Below the pieces are notes generated by a model. It did no database searches, was not told where the DNA came from, and was given only the letters and a program-made list of their open reading frames with translations. The position numbers and the translations under genes were made by a program. Below are positions 1-7,993 of a stretch of 64,000 nucleotides of DNA, piece after piece (the first letter of the stretch is position 1; each line of letters begins with the position of its first letter). Location of the stretch: contig NZ_CP015637.1 of NCBI RefSeq assembly GCF_001708445.1, positions 4,093,001 to 4,157,000 of the forward strand, written 5' to 3'. This DNA comes from Pseudomonas fluorescens (GTDB lineage: Bacteria > Pseudomonadota > Gammaproteobacteria > Pseudomonadales > Pseudomonadaceae).

Positions 1-88
1 CCACGTCGACGGACCATGCATTCAGGTCGACGAGGTAACCGTCCTTGTCCAGTTCAAGGGTACGAGCGCCTACGGTCAGGGTGTTCAT
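1..88 (-). CDS. tusE: Sulfurtransferase TusE (DsrC family), partial
   Basis: The minus-strand frame from the ATG at 88 reads MNTLTVGARTLELDKDGYLV, the usual N-terminus of the TusE/DsrC family. Only about 29 residues are inside the window; the C-terminal cysteine that accepts sulfur lies beyond the left edge. The start overlaps the tusB stop by an ATGA junction, so it is the fourth gene of tusDCBE. TusE receives sulfur from TusBCD and hands it to MnmA for 2-thiolation of uridine 34 in tRNA (family knowledge). Confidence 0.85.
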   Translation of the reverse strand, partial: MNTLTVGARTLELDKDGYLVDLNAWSVDV

Positions 89-363
89 AACCAGCTGTTG
101 ACCTTGTCGTAGTCAATCGACAACTGCACGAAACCCGGGTAGTCCACGCTATCGGCCCAGTCTGGCAGCGGTAGATTACGCGCCAGCATGTCCTCGGCCA
201 GCACAAAGACCTTCACCCCCCTGGTCAGCAGGGCAGGGGCGTGCAGCCCGTAGGCGCCATCGCCGCAGAGCAGGATGGCGTCCTCGCTGCCGCAGATACG
301 CAGGCAGCTCTCGAGGCGGCTATCGGTAAACGGGGAGTGGGATATCACATGTAAAGTCGACAT
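85..363 (-). CDS. tusB: Sulfurtransferase complex subunit TusB
   Basis: A 92-residue DsrH/TusB-type protein beginning MSTLHVISHSPF. It is the smallest subunit of the cytoplasmic TusBCD hexamer, which relays persulfide sulfur from IscS to TusE for tRNA s2U34 formation (family knowledge). Gene order tusD-tusC-tusB-tusE and the touching or overlapping ends on both sides (start at 363 against tusC, ATGA overlap with tusE at 85-88) show one translationally coupled operon. Length is close to the E. coli protein. Confidence 0.88.
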   Translation of the reverse strand: MSTLHVISHSPFTDSRLESCLRICGSEDAILLCGDGAYGLHAPALLTRGVKVFVLAEDMLARNLPLPDWADSVDYPGFVQLSIDYDKVNSWL

Positions 364-713
364 CAGAGGGTGATCACCTGGTCGTAACGGTCAATCAGCT
401 GGGTGATGGCTGCGCTGTCCAGCGGCTGGGCAAGGGTCGAGTGCACAAGCCCGCGGGCGGCGAGGCTGTGGCTGCAGGCGAACACGTCGTCGATGCCAAA
501 CAGTCCCAGCGCCTGCAGGTTGGCGCTGAGGTCTTTTTGCTGCACGGCCTTGGCGTCCTGGTGCGGGGCCAGTTGGAACACGCCGTCATCGAGCAATAGC
601 AGGCCGATGGGCAGGTCGAACGCGCCGCCGGCCAGCACGATGTCCAGGGCCTCCCGCGCACTCGGCCCGGACCAAGGCGCCTGGCGGCTGATCACCAGCA
701 AGGATTTGGCCAT
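363..713 (-). CDS. tusC: Sulfurtransferase complex subunit TusC
   Basis: About 116 residues beginning MAKSLLVISRQAPWSG, a DsrF/TusC-type protein. The reading frame is open to an upstream ATG at 728, but that ATG overlaps the purine-rich GGAGG that stands 8 bases before the ATG at 713, so 713 is the likely start. TusC is a structural subunit of the TusBCD sulfur relay. It sits between tusD and tusB, and its start region overlaps the tusD stop at 715-717. Confidence 0.87.
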   Translation of the reverse strand: MAKSLLVISRQAPWSGPSAREALDIVLAGGAFDLPIGLLLLDDGVFQLAPHQDAKAVQQKDLSANLQALGLFGIDDVFACSHSLAARGLVHSTLAQPLDSAAITQLIDRYDQVITL

Positions 714-714
714 G

Positions 715-1107
715 TCACGGTCCTCCAAAACAGATCAGGCGGTCGGCCGCCTGGGCGGCGTCATGCAATTGGCCCAGGCCGGACAATGCCCATGGCGCTT
801 CCAGGTTGACCGCGCTGCGTTGATAGCGCGTGGCTTCTTCGTGATTGAGCACGCCACGGCGCAACGCCGCGGCGATGCAGACGACGCCGTCGAGCTGGTG
901 CGCGCTGACCAGCTCACGCCATTGGCGGGCAATATCCTGCTCGTCCTGGGGCGTGACGATGGCATTGGAAGCGCTGTACACGCCATCCTGGTAAAAAAAC
1001 AGGCGCACAATCTCATGCCCACCGGCCAATGCGGCCTTGGCGAACAACAAGGCGCGGCGCGAGGAGGGCGCGTGGGCGGCGGAAAACAGTGCAATCGCGA
1101 ACTTCAT
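715..1107 (-). CDS. tusD: Sulfurtransferase complex subunit TusD
   Basis: A 130-residue DsrE/TusD protein starting MKFAIALFSAAHAP at 1107; longer upstream starts lack similarity to the family. The conserved sulfur-carrying cysteine is visible near residue 77 in DGVVCIAAALRRG, matching Cys78 of E. coli TusD. It is the first gene of the tusDCBE operon. The 157-bp gap to the divergent gene at 1265 should hold both promoters. Confidence 0.9.
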   Translation of the reverse strand: MKFAIALFSAAHAPSSRRALLFAKAALAGGHEIVRLFFYQDGVYSASNAIVTPQDEQDIARQWRELVSAHQLDGVVCIAAALRRGVLNHEEATRYQRSAVNLEAPWALSGLGQLHDAAQAADRLICFGGP

Positions 1108-1264
1108 GGAACACTCTGCAAGCAAACGTGGGCCAATGATAAAGCCGCCGACGCGAAAAAGCCCGCCATGATCAAAACGGTCACTGTCGCTGATCGTTCT
1201 GACGATTGCCGGTCGGCGCAAGGCTGCCTAGTCTGTGGGCATTCGAAACCCAGCAGGAGTCTCC

Positions 1265-2440
1265 ATGTCAGGTCCCTTGGCGTCCCTCAAAGTCCTGGAT
1301 TTTTCCACCTTGCTACCCGGCCCGTTTGCCTCGTTGATGCTCGCCGACATGGGCGCCGACGTACTGCGCATCGAGTCGCCCACGCGCATGGACCTGTTAC
1401 GGGTATTGCCGCCCCATGACCAGGGGACGTCGGCAAGCCATGCCTACCTCAACCGCAATAAGCGCAGCCTTGCCTTGGACCTCAAGCAGGCAGAGGCGCT
1501 GGAGATTGTGCGCGAGCTGGTCAAGGGCTACGACATTGTGCTTGAGCAATTTCGTCCCGGGGTGATGGAACGCCTGGGCTTGGGTTATGACGCATTGAAG
1601 GCGATCAATCCGCGGCTGATTTATGTGTCGATTACCGGCTACGGCCAGACCGGCCCCTATAAGGACCGCGCCGGGCACGATATCAATTACCTGGCACTGG
1701 CCGGCGTGGCCAGTTACACCGGGCGTCGGGACAGCGGGCCATTGCCGTTGGGCATACAGTTGGCGGATGTCGGCGGCGGGTCGTTGCATGCGGTGGTGGG
1801 CCTGCTCGCTGCTGTGATCGCTCGACAGCAAAGCGGCGTGGGCCAGTATCTGGACGTGAGCATGACCGATTGTTCGTTCAGCCTGAATGCCATGGCAGGC
1901 GCTGGCTACCTGGCCTGCGGGGTGGAGCCGGAATGGGAAAGCCATGTGCTTAATGGCGGTAGTTTCTACGATTACTACCGGTCGCGGGATGGGCGCTGGA
2001 TGTCAGTGGGCAGCCTGGAGCCGGCTTTTATGCAGCGGTTGTGTGAAGCGTTGGGGCGCCCGGAGTTGGCTGCGCAGGGTTTGAAGCCAGAGCAGCAGCC
2101 GGCGCTTAAGCAGGCCTTGCAGGTGGAGTTCGAGAAGCGCAGTTTCGAGGAGTTGTGCGAGCTGTTTGCCGGGGTGGATGCCTGCGTTGAACCGGTGCTG
2201 ACGCTCAGCGAAGCCGTGGCCCATCCGCAGTTAAAGGCGCGGGCGCTGGTCAGCCAGGTGCCCAGGGGGGATGGCTCGAGCCAGGCCCAGATTGCCTGCC
2301 CGTTGAGGTTTTCGGAAGGGTTGCCCGCGCCCCGGCACATTGGCGCCGCCGTGGGCGCGCACAGTGATGAAGTGTTGGCGGAGCTGGGTTTCAGTGCCCA
2401 GCGCATAGCCGATTTGCGGCGGAGCAAGGTTGTGGGGTGA
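1265..2440 (+). CDS. Class III CoA-transferase family protein, alpha-methylacyl-CoA racemase-like
   Basis: A 391-residue CaiB/BaiF-fold protein. Within the family it looks closer to alpha-methylacyl-CoA racemases than to CoA transferases: GHDINYLALAG places His138-Asp139, a second Asp168 lies in LADVGGGS exactly 30 residues on, and Glu252 lies in SVGSLEPAF, matching the His/Asp/Glu spacing known for the mycobacterial racemase MCR. Start chosen at the ATG preceded by AGGAG (about 1254-1258) rather than an upstream start at 1235. Likely role is epimerising 2-methylacyl-CoA esters during branched-chain lipid breakdown (inference). Transcribed divergently from tusDCBE; no operon partner. Confidence 0.8.
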   Translation: MSGPLASLKVLDFSTLLPGPFASLMLADMGADVLRIESPTRMDLLRVLPPHDQGTSASHAYLNRNKRSLALDLKQAEALEIVRELVKGYDIVLEQFRPGVMERLGLGYDALKAINPRLIYVSITGYGQTGPYKDRAGHDINYLALAGVASYTGRRDSGPLPLGIQLADVGGGSLHAVVGLLAAVIARQQSGVGQYLDVSMTDCSFSLNAMAGAGYLACGVEPEWESHVLNGGSFYDYYRSRDGRWMSVGSLEPAFMQRLCEALGRPELAAQGLKPEQQPALKQALQVEFEKRSFEELCELFAGVDACVEPVLTLSEAVAHPQLKARALVSQVPRGDGSSQAQIACPLRFSEGLPAPRHIGAAVGAHSDEVLAELGFSAQRIADLRRSKVVG

Positions 2441-2460
2441 CTTCACCGGCGCTATCGGTG

Positions 2461-2481
2461 GGCAAGCCCCCTCCCACATTT
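2461..2481. repeat. Single dispersed REP-like arm
   Basis: The string GGCAAGCCCCCTCCCACATT lies just after the racemase-like gene. The same motif, sometimes slightly changed, recurs at about 6028-6049, 9214-9232, 16607-16624 and 45357-45376, always between genes. It is a short dispersed intergenic repeat, not a gene. Confidence 0.6.
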
Positions 2482-2555
2482 GACCGCGCTGTCATGTCGA
2501 TCAACTGTGGGCGTCGGTTTTGCCCGCGATGAGGCCCTGGCAGGCACCGCAACCT

Positions 2556-3050
2556 TCACTCGACGCGGGTTTCCCCGGTAAACACCAAGGTCTGTCGGCA
2601 GCGCCGGCACAGGTAACGCCGCCCCTGCCGCACCAGCCCATGGCGCTGCGGCGAAAATGGGAAGTCGCTGTCGGCACACGGGCAACGATAGATGTAACGG
2701 GTCACCTGGCGGCGCTTGATTGCATAGGTGTGGCAGCGGTCCGGCGGTAGTTCATAGACGCCGCGCATGATCAACTGCCATTCCTCGCCATGGGGCTGGA
2801 TGCGTTCACCAAACAATTGGTGGGCGATCAGGTGCGCGACTTCATGCGCCACGGTTTGCTTCAGGAAGTGTTGGCTGTTTTCTCGGTACAACTGTGGGTT
2901 GAAGCGCAGCAGGTTCTCATGCAAATGCGCGACACCGGCTTTCTGGCCCCGCAGCTTGAGGCTGACCTGGGGGCGTTTGAAGCTTCGTTTGAAAAAGGAT
3001 TCGGCTAGCAGGAAACAATCTTCGACGCGGGTATTGAGTTGCTCGGGCAT
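2556..3050 (-). CDS. sprT: SprT family zinc metalloprotease-like protein
   Basis: A 164-residue protein from MPEQLNTRVEDCF. The zinc-protease motif HEVAH lies at residues 69-73 in QTVAHEVAHLIAHQLFG, and a C-terminal zinc-ribbon-like set of cysteines is visible in CPCADSDF and CRRCRQTL. This two-part layout and length match bacterial SprT. The start at 3050 was preferred over the far upstream ATG at 3218 because the extra 56 residues have no family character. Its cellular substrate in bacteria is not established. Neighbouring Yip1-type gene ends 127 bp upstream on the same strand. Confidence 0.85.
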   Translation of the reverse strand: MPEQLNTRVEDCFLLAESFFKRSFKRPQVSLKLRGQKAGVAHLHENLLRFNPQLYRENSQHFLKQTVAHEVAHLIAHQLFGERIQPHGEEWQLIMRGVYELPPDRCHTYAIKRRQVTRYIYRCPCADSDFPFSPQRHGLVRQGRRYLCRRCRQTLVFTGETRVE

Positions 3051-3177
3051 GCTGTACATATCTCCAGAGGTGCCCAGTATGCCGCAAAGCTGGGTGTTTC
3101 CGAATCTGTCAGGCGCCGAATGGTCATGCATGACGCACAAAGCCACCTTGCGGTGGCCTTGCCTGCGGTGTGAATAC

Positions 3178-3780
3178 TCAGTTGGTGTAGATCGGGCCCA
3201 CGCCCAGGCCCCAGACAATCACGGTAAACGCCATGATCGCGACCAGCACCACCAGGCCCACGGCCAGTACCGAGCTGGAAAACAGGAAGCCTTCATCGGG
3301 GTCGATGTTCATAAAAGTCGGCAGCCCTACGTACAGCAGGTACACCGTGTAGCAAATGGCTGCCGTTCCGACCACCATGCCGAGCCACATATGCGGATAG
3401 AGCGCCGCGAGCCCGCCGATAAACAGCGGTGTCGCCGTGTAGGTGGCAAAGGCGACACAACGCGCCATGCTGGGGCTGGCGTCGTAGGTGCGCGCCATCC
3501 AGTGAATGAAGGCGCCCATGACCGCTACGCCGCCGAGCATGGCCAGGTACGACATGATGGTCATCCACAGCGCGCTTTCCTGGGTCAGCATGACCGGGGA
3601 GCGGTTGCCGATGACCCAGCCCACCTGGGTAGTACCGATAAAGGCAGACACGGCGGGGATCGCCGCGAGAATCAAGGTATGAGTGAGGTACATGTGGCCG
3701 ATGCTTTCTTCTTTATCGCCACGAATTTCCCGCCATTCCTGGTCGGGATGGGTAAAAAGCCCCACGACGTGATGGATCAT
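3178..3780 (-). CDS. Yip1-domain integral membrane protein
   Basis: A 200-residue protein from MIHHVVGLFTHPDQEW with about five hydrophobic spans (near 30-50, 72-92, 105-125, 128-150 and 165-190). The N-terminal P(D)xxW motif followed by a membrane block is typical of the bacterial Yip1/DUF1282 family, whose function is unknown. Start at 3780 is supported by AGGAG eight bases upstream; the frame stays open upstream without family-like sequence. Stands alone between sprT and the divergent ttcA. Confidence 0.8.
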   Translation of the reverse strand: MIHHVVGLFTHPDQEWREIRGDKEESIGHMYLTHTLILAAIPAVSAFIGTTQVGWVIGNRSPVMLTQESALWMTIMSYLAMLGGVAVMGAFIHWMARTYDASPSMARCVAFATYTATPLFIGGLAALYPHMWLGMVVGTAAICYTVYLLYVGLPTFMNIDPDEGFLFSSSVLAVGLVVLVAIMAFTVIVWGLGVGPIYTN

Positions 3781-4081
3781 GCCAGTCACTCCTGTCGTTA
3801 TTACCATCGCCCCCCATTGGAGCGCCCACGGGCCAGATGGCCTGAAAGGTCTGGATATGTGTGCGACCTCAAGTCGCAGTATAGGAAGTGATGACCGGAA
3901 AAACCGTAGGGCTTTAGAGCAAATTGCGCTGTAAACAGTGGGGTTAATCGCGGCGCGGTCTGTAGTCGGCCATGCAGCCAAGTGTGGGAGAGGGCTTGCT
4001 CCCTCCTACATTGGAACTTGGCCAACCTTATCGGTAAAATACCCGGCTTTTCGTCACATACCTCCAGCGGATCCAAGCGCC
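3781..4081. other. Divergent Yip1/ttcA intergenic region
   Basis: A 301-bp gap that should contain promoters for both flanking genes. It holds a palindrome at 3983-4010 (TGTGGGAG...CTCCTACA around AGGGCTTGCTCCCT), which belongs to the dispersed intergenic repeats. I see no other convincing element. Confidence 0.5.
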
Positions 4082-4906
4082 ATGGGCACTCTTACGGTCA
4101 ACCAGAACAAACTGCAAAAACGCCTGCGTCGCCTGGCCGGTGAAGCGGTCGCCGATTTCAACATGATCGAGGACGGCGACAAGGTCATGGTCTGCCTCTC
4201 CGGCGGCAAAGACAGCTACACCATGCTCGACGTGCTGCTGCACCTGCAAAAGGTCGCGCCGATCAAGTTCGAGATCGTCGCCGTCAATATGGACCAGAAG
4301 CAACCGGGCTTCCCCGAGCACGTACTGCCGGCGTACTTGAAAGAGCTGGGCATCGATTACCACATCGTCGAGAAAGACACTTACTCGGTAGTCAAGGAAC
4401 TCATCCCCGAAGGCAAGACCACCTGCTCGCTGTGCTCGCGCCTGCGCCGTGGCACGCTTTATACCTTTGCCGACGAAATCGGCGCGACCAAGATGGCCCT
4501 GGGTCATCACCGCGATGACATCGTCGAAACCTTCTTCCTCAATATGTTCTTCAACGGCTCCCTCAAGGCCATGCCGCCCAAGCTGCGCGCCGATGATGGG
4601 CGCAACGTGGTGATCCGCCCGCTGGCCTATTGCAACGAGAAGGACATCCAGGCCTATTCGGATTTCAAGCAATTCCCGATCATCCCGTGCAACTTGTGCG
4701 GCTCCCAGGAAAACCTCCAGCGCCAGGTGGTCAAGGAGATGCTTCAGGAGTGGGAGCGCAAGACGCCGGGCCGCACCGAGAGTATCTTCCGCAGCCTGCA
4801 GAACGTGATCCCGTCACAGTTGGCCGATCGCAACCTGTTTGACTTCACCAGCCTGCGTATCGACGAGACCGCCGCTTCGCGCTTCGTCAACGTAGTGAAC
4901 CTCTGA
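4082..4906 (+). CDS. ttcA: tRNA 2-thiocytidine(32) synthetase TtcA
   Basis: A 274-residue PP-loop ATPase. The ATP-binding SGGKDS motif is at residues 40-45, the cluster-ligand pair CSLC at 115-118, and a further CNLC at 203-206, all diagnostic of TtcA. The enzyme adenylates cytidine 32 of certain tRNAs and inserts sulfur, using a 4Fe-4S cluster (family knowledge). The start is the ATG before [10 protein letters not shown]; the longer frame upstream runs through a repeat and is not coding. A strong terminator follows at 4928. Confidence 0.95.
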   Translation: MGTLTVNQNKLQKRLRRLAGEAVADFNMIEDGDKVMVCLSGGKDSYTMLDVLLHLQKVAPIKFEIVAVNMDQKQPGFPEHVLPAYLKELGIDYHIVEKDTYSVVKELIPEGKTTCSLCSRLRRGTLYTFADEIGATKMALGHHRDDIVETFFLNMFFNGSLKAMPPKLRADDGRNVVIRPLAYCNEKDIQAYSDFKQFPIIPCNLCGSQENLQRQVVKEMLQEWERKTPGRTESIFRSLQNVIPSQLADRNLFDFTSLRIDETAASRFVNVVNL

Positions 4907-4927
4907 CGCTTTTCAAGGCTCTGAACG

Positions 4928-4951
4928 ACGGCGCTCACGGGCGCCGTTTTC
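4928..4951 (+). terminator. Rho-independent terminator of ttcA
   Basis: ACGGCGC (4928-4934) pairs with GCGCCGT (4941-4947) across a six-base loop and runs into TTTTC, 22 bases after the ttcA stop. Confidence 0.85.
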
Positions 4952-4973
4952 ATTTCAATTTCCAGGAGAGGGC

Positions 4974-5645
4974 ATGCGCGATTACAAGTGGCTGCACGAA
5001 TACTGTCTGAACCGCTTCGGTTCGGCGGCCGAGTTGGAGGCGCACCTGCCAGTGCCCAAGACCCCGGCGCAATTGCGCAGGATCAGTGATGATCGCTACC
5101 TGTCGACCCTGGCGCTTCGTGTATTCCGTGCCGGGCTCAAGCACAGTGTGGTGGACGCCAAATGGCCGGCGTTCGAGCAGCTATTCTTCGGTTTTGACCC
5201 GGAAAAAGTCGTGCTGATGGGCGCTGAGCACCTCGAGCGCCTGATGCAGGACACCCGTATCATCCGCCACCTGGGCAAGCTCAAGAGTGTGCCGCGCAAT
5301 GCGCAGATGATCCTGGATATCGAGCAGGAGAAAGGCAGCTTCGGTGCGTTTATCGCCGATTGGCCGGTGACCGATATCGTCGGCTTGTGGAAGTACCTGA
5401 GCAAGCACGGCCATCAGTTGGGTGGGCTGTCGGCACCGCGCTTCCTGCGCATGGTGGGCAAGGACACGTTTGTGCCGAGTGATGACGTGGTCGCCGCATT
5501 GAATGCGCAGAAGATTGTCGACAAGGCGCCGACCAGCCTGCGCGACTTGGCGACGGTGCAGGGCGCGTTCAACCAGTGGCATGCCGAGAGTGGGCGGCCA
5601 ATGTGCCAGTTGTCGATGATGTTGGCGTACACCGTCAACCATTGA
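4974..5645 (+). CDS. DNA-3-methyladenine glycosylase I family protein
   Basis: A 223-residue protein starting MRDYKWLHEYCLNRFGS, preceded by AGGAGAGGGC. The overall pattern (TVNH end, DRYLSTLALRVFRAGLKHSVVDAKWPAFEQLF block near residues 42-73) matches the Tag-like helix-hairpin-helix glycosylase family (COG2818), which removes 3-methyladenine from DNA. The zinc-binding Cys/His set of E. coli Tag is not obvious: there is a Cys at residue 11 but the usual terminal HxxxC is absent, so activity is less certain than family membership. Single-gene unit after the ttcA terminator. Confidence 0.72.
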   Translation: MRDYKWLHEYCLNRFGSAAELEAHLPVPKTPAQLRRISDDRYLSTLALRVFRAGLKHSVVDAKWPAFEQLFFGFDPEKVVLMGAEHLERLMQDTRIIRHLGKLKSVPRNAQMILDIEQEKGSFGAFIADWPVTDIVGLWKYLSKHGHQLGGLSAPRFLRMVGKDTFVPSDDVVAALNAQKIVDKAPTSLRDLATVQGAFNQWHAESGRPMCQLSMMLAYTVNH

Positions 5646-5658
5646 GCCGGTTTTTTAA

Positions 5659-5993
5659 TGTGGCGAGTCCGCTTGTTGTGGCGAGCGGGCTTGTGGTGGC
5701 GGGCTTGCCCTAATGCCGTTCAGTTAAGGCTTTTTTGTAGGAGCGAGCTTGCTCGCGAAGAACTCACAGGCGCCGCGTTCACTCAGGAAACACGCGTTAT
5801 CGTTAACGTTTTTCGCGAGCAAGCTCGCTCCTACAGAAGGCGATGTACGCTTAACTGAACGGCATTAGGGCTTGCCCCGCATTGGGCTGCGAAGCGGCCC
5901 CAAAACCAGGCACCGCGGTGTGTCAGTTGAAAACACATCGCCTGTAATGGGGCTGCTTCGCAGCCCAGCGCGGGGCAAGCCCGCTCGCCACAG
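5659..5993. repeat. Compound REP palindrome interrupted by a second element
   Basis: Outer arms are GTGGCGAGCGGGCTTG (5679-5694, with partial extra copies on both sides) and CAAGCCCGCTCGCCAC (near 5976-5991). Inner matching arms are TTGGGCTGCGAAGCGGCCCC (from 5883) and GGGGCTGCTTCGCAGCCC (5949-5966). The pair is intact elsewhere (16427-16562, 58631-58762). Here its left arm is cut at GGGCTTGCC by the element at 5710-5868. The small open frame crossing this region is not a gene. Confidence 0.75.
5710..5868. mobile_element. Putative MITE-like element with 19-bp terminal inverted repeats
   Basis: CTAATGCCGTTCAGTTAAG at 5710-5728 is perfectly inverted at 5850-5868. Inside is a second palindromic pair, TGTAGGAGCGAGCTTGCTCG (from 5736) and its inverse ending at about 5835. 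The unit is flanked by GGCTTGCC on both sides (5702-5709 and 5869-5876). That direct repeat may be a target duplication, although some flank bases could instead be counted as part of the inverted repeat. No coding capacity. Mobilisation would need a transposase in trans (inference). Confidence 0.55.
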
Positions 5994-6082
5994 TTAGGGT
6001 GCTCCTTCTGGACTGACAGGCATCAGGGCAGGCCCTCCTCCCACATTTGGGGGCTCATTGACCTGGGGCGGATCGCTCAGGC

Positions 6083-6110
6083 AAAAAAACGCCCCGAACC
6101 AGTCGGGGCG
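6083..6110 (-). terminator. Rho-independent terminator of aceA
   Basis: On the minus strand CGCCCCGA (6110-6103) pairs with TCGGGGCG (6097-6090) and is followed by seven Ts (6089-6083). It lies about 64 bases after the aceA stop. Confidence 0.9.
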
Positions 6111-6173
6111 TCAGATCGTGCGGCACTGCGGTTAGCTCTTTATCGGGTCCGCGATGGCCGTGTGCTCATGCAC

Positions 6174-7499
6174 TCAGTGGAACTGTTCTTCTTCGGTCGA
6201 GCCGGTCAGTGCGGTCACGGACGAGGTGCCGCCCTGGATCACGGTGGTCATGTCGTCGAAGTAGCCGGTACCCACTTCCTGCTGGTGAGCCACGAAGGTG
6301 TAGCCCTTGGCGGCGTCAGCGAACTCTTGCTCTTGCAGCTTCACGTAGGCGGTCATGTCGTTGCGGGCGTAGTCGTGCGCCAGGTTGAACATGCTGTGCC
6401 ACATGTTGTGAATGCCGGCCAGGGTGATGAACTGGTGCTTGTAGCCCATGGCGGACAGTTCGCGCTGGAACTTGGCGATGGTCGCGTCGTCCAGGTTTTT
6501 CTTCCAGTTGAAGGAAGGCGAGCAGTTGTAGGACAGCAGTTGGTCCGGGTATTCCTTTTTGATCGCTTCAGCAAAGCGACGGGCTTCAGCCAGGTCCGGC
6601 TTGGCGGTTTCGCACCAGATCAGGTCGGCGTACGGCGCGTAGGCCAGGCCACGGGCGATCGCCTGGTCAAGACCGGCGCGTACTTTGTAGAAACCTTCCT
6701 GGGTGCGTTCGCCAGTGACGAACGGTTGGTCGTACGGGTCGCAGTCCGATGTCAGCAGGTCGGCGGCGTTGGCGTCGGTACGGGCCAGGATGATGGTCGG
6801 TGTACCGGCAACGTCAGCCGCCAGGCGGGCAGCGGTCAGCTTCTGTACGGCTTCCTGGGTCGGCACCAGTACCTTGCCGCCCATGTGGCCGCATTTTTTC
6901 ACCGAGGCCAGTTGGTCTTCGAAGTGCACGCCGGCGGCGCCAGCCTCGATCATGCTCTTCATCAGCTCATAGGCGTTCAGTACGCCGCCGAAACCGGCTT
7001 CGGCGTCAGCCACGATCGGTGCGAAGTAGTCGATGTAGCCTTCGTCGCCAGGACCTTTACCGGCTTTCCACTGGATCTGGTCGGCACGACGGAACGAGTT
7101 GTTGATGCGCTTGACCACGGTCGGTACGGAGTCCACCGGGTACAGCGATTGGTCGGGGTACATGGATTCAGCGGAGTTGTTGTCCGCTGCCACTTGCCAG
7201 CCGGACAGGTAGATCGCCTGGATACCGGCTTTTACCTGTTGGACTGCCTGGCCGCCAGTGAGGGCGCCCATGCAGTTGACGAAATCTTTGTCGGGACGGA
7301 AGGAAGGCTTGGCGCCCTGGGTCACCAGGTTCCACAGCTTCTCGGCGCCGAGTTTTGCAAAGGTGTGCTCAGGTTGAACCGAGCCACGCAGGCGGACGAC
7401 GTCAGCAGCGGAATAAGCGCGGGTTACGCCTTTCCAGCGTGGGTTTTCAGCCCAGTCTTTTTCAAGGGCTGCAATTTGCTGTTCGCGTGTCAGTGCCAT
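6174..7499 (-). CDS. aceA: Isocitrate lyase
   Basis: A 441-residue protein starting [16 protein letters not shown]. The catalytic signature KKCGHMGGK lies at residues 201-209, and the substrate loop SECGYDPY-equivalent and the [20 protein letters not shown] segment (about 102-121) are present. It cleaves isocitrate to glyoxylate and succinate, the first step of the glyoxylate shunt needed on acetate and fatty acids. Length agrees with the short (E. coli-type) class. The gene is monocistronic, with its own terminator and a nearly 500-bp upstream region. Confidence 0.96.
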   Translation of the reverse strand: MALTREQQIAALEKDWAENPRWKGVTRAYSAADVVRLRGSVQPEHTFAKLGAEKLWNLVTQGAKPSFRPDKDFVNCMGALTGGQAVQQVKAGIQAIYLSGWQVAADNNSAESMYPDQSLYPVDSVPTVVKRINNSFRRADQIQWKAGKGPGDEGYIDYFAPIVADAEAGFGGVLNAYELMKSMIEAGAAGVHFEDQLASVKKCGHMGGKVLVPTQEAVQKLTAARLAADVAGTPTIILARTDANAADLLTSDCDPYDQPFVTGERTQEGFYKVRAGLDQAIARGLAYAPYADLIWCETAKPDLAEARRFAEAIKKEYPDQLLSYNCSPSFNWKKNLDDATIAKFQRELSAMGYKHQFITLAGIHNMWHSMFNLAHDYARNDMTAYVKLQEQEFADAAKGYTFVAHQQEVGTGYFDDMTTVIQGGTSSVTALTGSTEEEQFH

Positions 7500-7993
7500 G
7501 GGGGAAAACCTCGTCGCATAGGTCTAGGTGGAAAATTCCATTTGCCAGCCACGTAGTGAATGCGTGGTTGTGGCTGCTCGCTGACCAGAAGCTTGGGTGT
7601 TCAAGTCAAGTTCGGCGGGGATGGCGACGGGATGAACGATGGCTCAAGGGGGGAGTTGAGCAGGTAAGGGCGAACTGCGAACGGTCTTCGGGCATCGTGG
7701 GCCTTTGTACGATCCATCAGTGTGTAGCCGGGTTACCTGGTTAGCTTCCGTCCCTCGGGACAACTTCGTTCCAGTCGCAACCTCGTCAAACACACCTTGT
7801 GGGCGGTACAGACACGAATCGGCTCGGGTGGGTAGCTTGGAGCGTCGATCCGAAGGCCCTTGCCAGGGCCCCTGATTAGCGGGAGCGAGGCCATCATGCA
7901 CAGGCTTTTTTGGATCGTCAAATGTTTTGTAGTGCTTTTTTTATAGCACTACATCTTTAGTCTAATACGACTCGTCAGTCAGTTTTTGGTGCT
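7500..7993. promoter_or_regulatory. Long aceA upstream region
   Basis: A 494-bp gap without a credible gene (short open frames here look accidental). It should carry the aceA promoter and a possibly structured leader: GGCCCT-TGCC-AGGGCC (7855-7870) forms a hairpin. A perfect 9-bp inverted repeat lies at its far end (7928-7953). No sigma-54 match was seen. Confidence 0.5.
7928..7953. promoter_or_regulatory. Palindrome TGTAGTGCT-N8-AGCACTACA
   Basis: Perfect 9-bp arms at 7928-7936 and 7945-7953 around TTTTTTAT. It lies about 40 bp beyond the stop of the secretin-like gene and about 430 bp upstream of aceA. There is no U-run after the stem on the minus strand, so it is not a clean terminator for that gene. 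It could be an operator or a processing hairpin. Confidence 0.4.

Noticed and set aside
5658..5858. A 66-residue open frame after the glycosylase gene
   Set aside because: It is entirely inside nested REP palindromes; similar frames arise at every REP copy.
5659..5993. Possible CRISPR array from repeated arms
   Set aside because: Repeats are inverted and nested, not direct with regular unique spacers; no cas genes in the window.
7733..7921. A 62-residue minus-strand frame upstream of aceA
   Set aside because: No ribosome site, no family pattern and unfavourable codon use; more likely part of the aceA upstream region.
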